Assembly (NCBI GenBank): GCA_025450035.1
Contig: JANWIF010000068.1
Span: 1-43,692, forward strand
DNA from: Gemmatimonadaceae bacterium
GTDB taxonomy: Bacteria > Gemmatimonadota > Gemmatimonadetes > Gemmatimonadales > Gemmatimonadaceae
DNA length: 43,692 nt
Reading direction: 5' to 3'
Positions 42,625 to 43,692 of the stretch are shown in pieces. Made by a program: the position numbers and the translations under genes. The notes below the pieces were generated by a model. It saw nothing but the letters and a program-made list of their open reading frames with translations. It had not been told where the DNA came from and ran no database searches. Position 1 is the first letter of the stretch. Every line of letters starts with the position of its first letter.

Positions 42625-42760
42625 TGGCTCCGCATCGGGGAGAGGCGCCCCGACTCTCAGCCTAACACTCTGACTGACTCCGCTTTGGGGAGAAGACCAC
42701 CGCGCCTAGCCGACCAATGATCGGACGTGCCCATCATTTGCCAGACGGAACTGCGCAAAA

Positions 42761-43234
42761 TCAACCTGTGTCGCGGCTTTCCGGTGGCGGGCCATCGACA
42801 CTGACCACGTCGATCTCGAGCGCAGCTCCTACTTGCCCAAGGATAGCTAACTGTTCGCTCTCGATGCGGAGCAAGGGTAAGGCGTCTTCAGGGATGACAG
42901 TACAACGCAGAGTGACCTGTGTATTCTTGGGCAAGCGTATAAAGGCGTGACGTGATTCCCCAACTTGTTCGAGAATGTCAGCTACATGCCGTCCGAGCGG
43001 TTCTTCTGCGCCTAAACGTGAATGGAGAGCCCAGTAGGTCGTGCGGACCGCTTTGTTCGTCGTGCGGCCCGTAGGACTGGCAAGAGGGTCGCCTGCGCGG
43101 CCAGAACGCGCAGGAGTGCGATTAAGGATGGTTGTAACGATCCCGGGATCGTCGCCGAAGCCGCGTAGTACGAGACTCGCTCGAACTGCAGGTGAGTCGA
43201 TGATCCGCGTCCGCCAGGACTCCTCGTTTGTCAT
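42761..43234 (-). CDS. DUF4279 domain-containing protein
   Basis: 157 residues. The pattern ASLVLRGFGDDPGIVTTILN near the N-terminus, then GDPLASPTGRTTNKAVRTTY and the later LRIESEQLAILGQVGAALEI fits DUF4279. GGAGAT eight bases before the ATG supports the start. Lower GC and different codon use from the main chromosome genes suggest acquired DNA. It lies 67 bases downstream of a truncated gene on the same strand and is flanked by IS elements. DUF4279 proteins are often small accessory genes in variable regions; a role as an immunity protein for the upstream gene is a guess from the layout. Confidence 0.7.
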   Translation of the reverse strand: MTNEESWRTRIIDSPAVRASLVLRGFGDDPGIVTTILNRTPARSGRAGDPLASPTGRTTNKAVRTTYWALHSRLGAEEPLGRHVADILEQVGESRHAFIRLPKNTQVTLRCTVIPEDALPLLRIESEQLAILGQVGAALEIDVVSVDGPPPESRDTG

Positions 43235-43300
43235 CGAAAGATCTCCTATGCCATTTACGGTCTCAAGCAGTGAATGGACGCGGCAATCGCCGAGGAACGA

Positions 43301-43591
43301 TCAATGACCAGAGCCAAATAAGTTCTCCGCGATGTCAACGAGTTCCTTCCATGTGAAGTCGCCCTTGTCGTTCTTCGTGCCGCCGTCCCCGGACTCTTTG
43401 CATTCATGGATATACTGGGACATACAATCGTACTGCGGTTTTGTAGCCGGCGCCCCAGTTACCGTGCTAATCGCCGCGCGGATCTGCGTCCCCTCTTTAT
43501 GGCTGTACACCACCGTAGCATCCGCAGCAGCAGCCGCGCCAGTGATGGCGCGCGTCATACGTACGCCGGTAAGCTCCCCTAGCAGCTGCAC
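43301..43591 (-). CDS. Partial protein, probable C-terminal fragment truncated by an IS end
   Basis: 96 codons from GTG 43591 with no ribosome binding site. The frame is closed by a TGA directly upstream, close to where a third IS element begins. The sequence has an Ala-rich part (TRAITGAAAAADATVVYSHK) and a polar C-terminus with Cys residues (QYDCMSQYIHECKESGDGGT, TWKELVDIAENLFGSGH). No family is recognised. The abrupt 5' boundary suggests that the N-terminal part was removed by the insertion. The placement just before a DUF4279 gene resembles a toxin C-terminus followed by its immunity gene, but nothing in the sequence proves a toxin. Confidence 0.5.
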   Translation of the reverse strand: MQLLGELTGVRMTRAITGAAAAADATVVYSHKEGTQIRAAISTVTGAPATKPQYDCMSQYIHECKESGDGGTKNDKGDFTWKELVDIAENLFGSGH

Positions 43592-43636
43592 AGTTCAGAA
43601 ATAGACTTTCGGGGGTGCCTGACGAGGAGGCATCCG

Positions 43637-43692
43637 ATGCGGAAGTCCCGATTCACGGAGTCGCAGATCGTGGCGATTCTCAAGGAAGGCGG
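43637..43692 (+). CDS. IS3-type transposase OrfA, start only (cut by window end)
   Basis: Reads MRKSRFTESQIVAILKEGG, the start of an HTH_Tnp_1 OrfA like the two in the nested elements. GAGGAGG at 43624-43630 is its ribosome binding site. The left end of this third element probably lies between 43590 and 43615 (AGACTTTCGGGGG region). The rest lies outside the window. Confidence 0.8.
   Translation, partial: MRKSRFTESQIVAILKEG

Larger units (their letters stand above)
41410..42649 (+). mobile_element. IS3-family element 2, inserted in element 1
   Basis: About 1.24 kb, nested in the 3' end of element 1 orfB. The left end CCATTCCCCAAAAGTGGAGCC and the reverse complement of the right end, CCTCTCCCCGATGCGGAGCC, are similar to each other and to the ends of element 1. 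GAGGCGCC occurs at both borders (41408-41415 and 42642-42649) and may be part target duplication, part repeat. It carries apparently intact orfA and orfB, so it may be mobile. Confidence 0.8.
40561..42672 (+). pseudogene. IS3-family transposase OrfB (element 1), frameshifted and interrupted
   Basis: The frame starting at GTG 40561 reads VVTTEQRRHVVTHLAAAFPV and then stops. The rest of the protein resumes in another frame at 40635 (MRVIGLSRSRWHYAPIRPLR). One missing C at about 40638 explains the break. The DDE integrase core is otherwise complete: MDFIHD, VVDHGPEFMSQAL, YIESFHSRFRDECL. The C-terminus (SSLGNRSPREFTKTYMTNSQ) runs into element 2 at about 41410. If element 2 is removed, the frame continues as ...TRGAPTLSLTL and stops at 42670-42672, just before the right terminal repeat. 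Two separate lesions make it inactive. Confidence 0.82.
40225..42699 (+). mobile_element. IS3-family element 1 (interrupted by element 2)
   Basis: Terminal inverted repeats are visible. The left end is TGGTCTTCTCCCC...GCGGAGTCAG (40225-40251). The right end (42674-42699) is its reverse complement, CTGACTCCGC...GGGGAGAAGACCA, giving the TG...CA ends typical of IS3. Between them lie orfA, a degraded orfB and a complete second IS near the 3' end. Without element 2 the element would be about 1.23 kb, normal for IS3. Perfect target duplications are not seen (CCAC left, CCGC right). It sits at the end of the truncated MNT gene. Confidence 0.85.

Noticed and set aside
651-42666. TTAGGC words as telomere-like repeats
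   Set aside because: They are single dispersed copies inside genes, never in tandem, so they have nothing to do with chromosome ends.

Overview
The window is very GC-rich chromosomal DNA, probably from a soil-type Gemmatimonadota bacterium. This placement is an inference from base composition and gene families: FecI/FecR/STN-TonB receptor units, S9, S10 and M20 hydrolases, BNR-repeat proteins and many GTG starts. No rRNA, tRNA or CRISPR array was seen.

Layout. 0.3-3.7 kb (+): a complete nadB-nadA-nadC operon for de novo quinolinate/NAD synthesis. 3.8-8.6 kb (-): a decayed CheR-like methyltransferase, then an operon reading M20 amidohydrolase, DUF3311 protein, sodium:solute symporter, with an MFS exporter upstream that carries an in-frame amber codon. 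8.6-11.6 kb (-): an AAA ATPase flanked by two related GGTTGG/CCAACC hairpin repeats, a small unknown protein, a UBP-type zinc finger overlapping a DsbA-like protein, and a Dps ferritin.

11.8-24.8 kb holds the most interesting locus, a lasso-peptide system made of two convergent units. The plus-strand unit is an ECF sigma factor, a FecR anti-sigma factor, a TonB receptor with an STN signalling domain, and an AtxE2-like S9 isopeptidase. The minus-strand unit reads HTH regulator, B1 (RRE/PqqD-like), D (ABC exporter), B2 (Cys protease), C (Asn-synthetase-like cyclase), precursor A2, precursor A1. Both precursors are 49 aa with the leader motif Y-xx-P-x-L-xxx-G-xxxxx-T, Glu at core position 8, and the shared core features FEP and GFGL. 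The cluster combines split B1/B2 and an ABC exporter, usual in Gram-positive clusters, with the isopeptidase and TonB receptor module usual in proteobacterial ones. The expected cycle is: precursors cut by B2 with B1, cyclised by C, exported by D, re-imported through the TonB receptor, and linearised by the isopeptidase. Uptake would be sensed through STN, FecR and sigma.

24.9-29.8 kb: an orphan peptide-type solute-binding lipoprotein, a TPR-like protein, a 46-aa lipoprotein, a second HTH regulator resembling the lasso one, and two small proteins around a strong terminator. 30.0-33.1 kb (-): MscS-like channel and OtsA with overlapping genes, an osmotic-stress pair. 33.2-39.9 kb (+): an MPN-like membrane-anchored protein containing two long poly-G tracts, an S10 carboxypeptidase-like protein, and a large secreted BNR/sortilin-like protein. 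40.0-43.7 kb: an insertion-sequence landing zone with a truncated MNT nucleotidyltransferase, an IS3-family element interrupted by a second IS3-family element, a DUF4279 protein beside a truncated unknown gene, and the start of a third IS3-type element.

The heptamer GCCTAAC/GTTAGGC is strikingly over-represented throughout, on both strands, in several reading frames and across stop codons.
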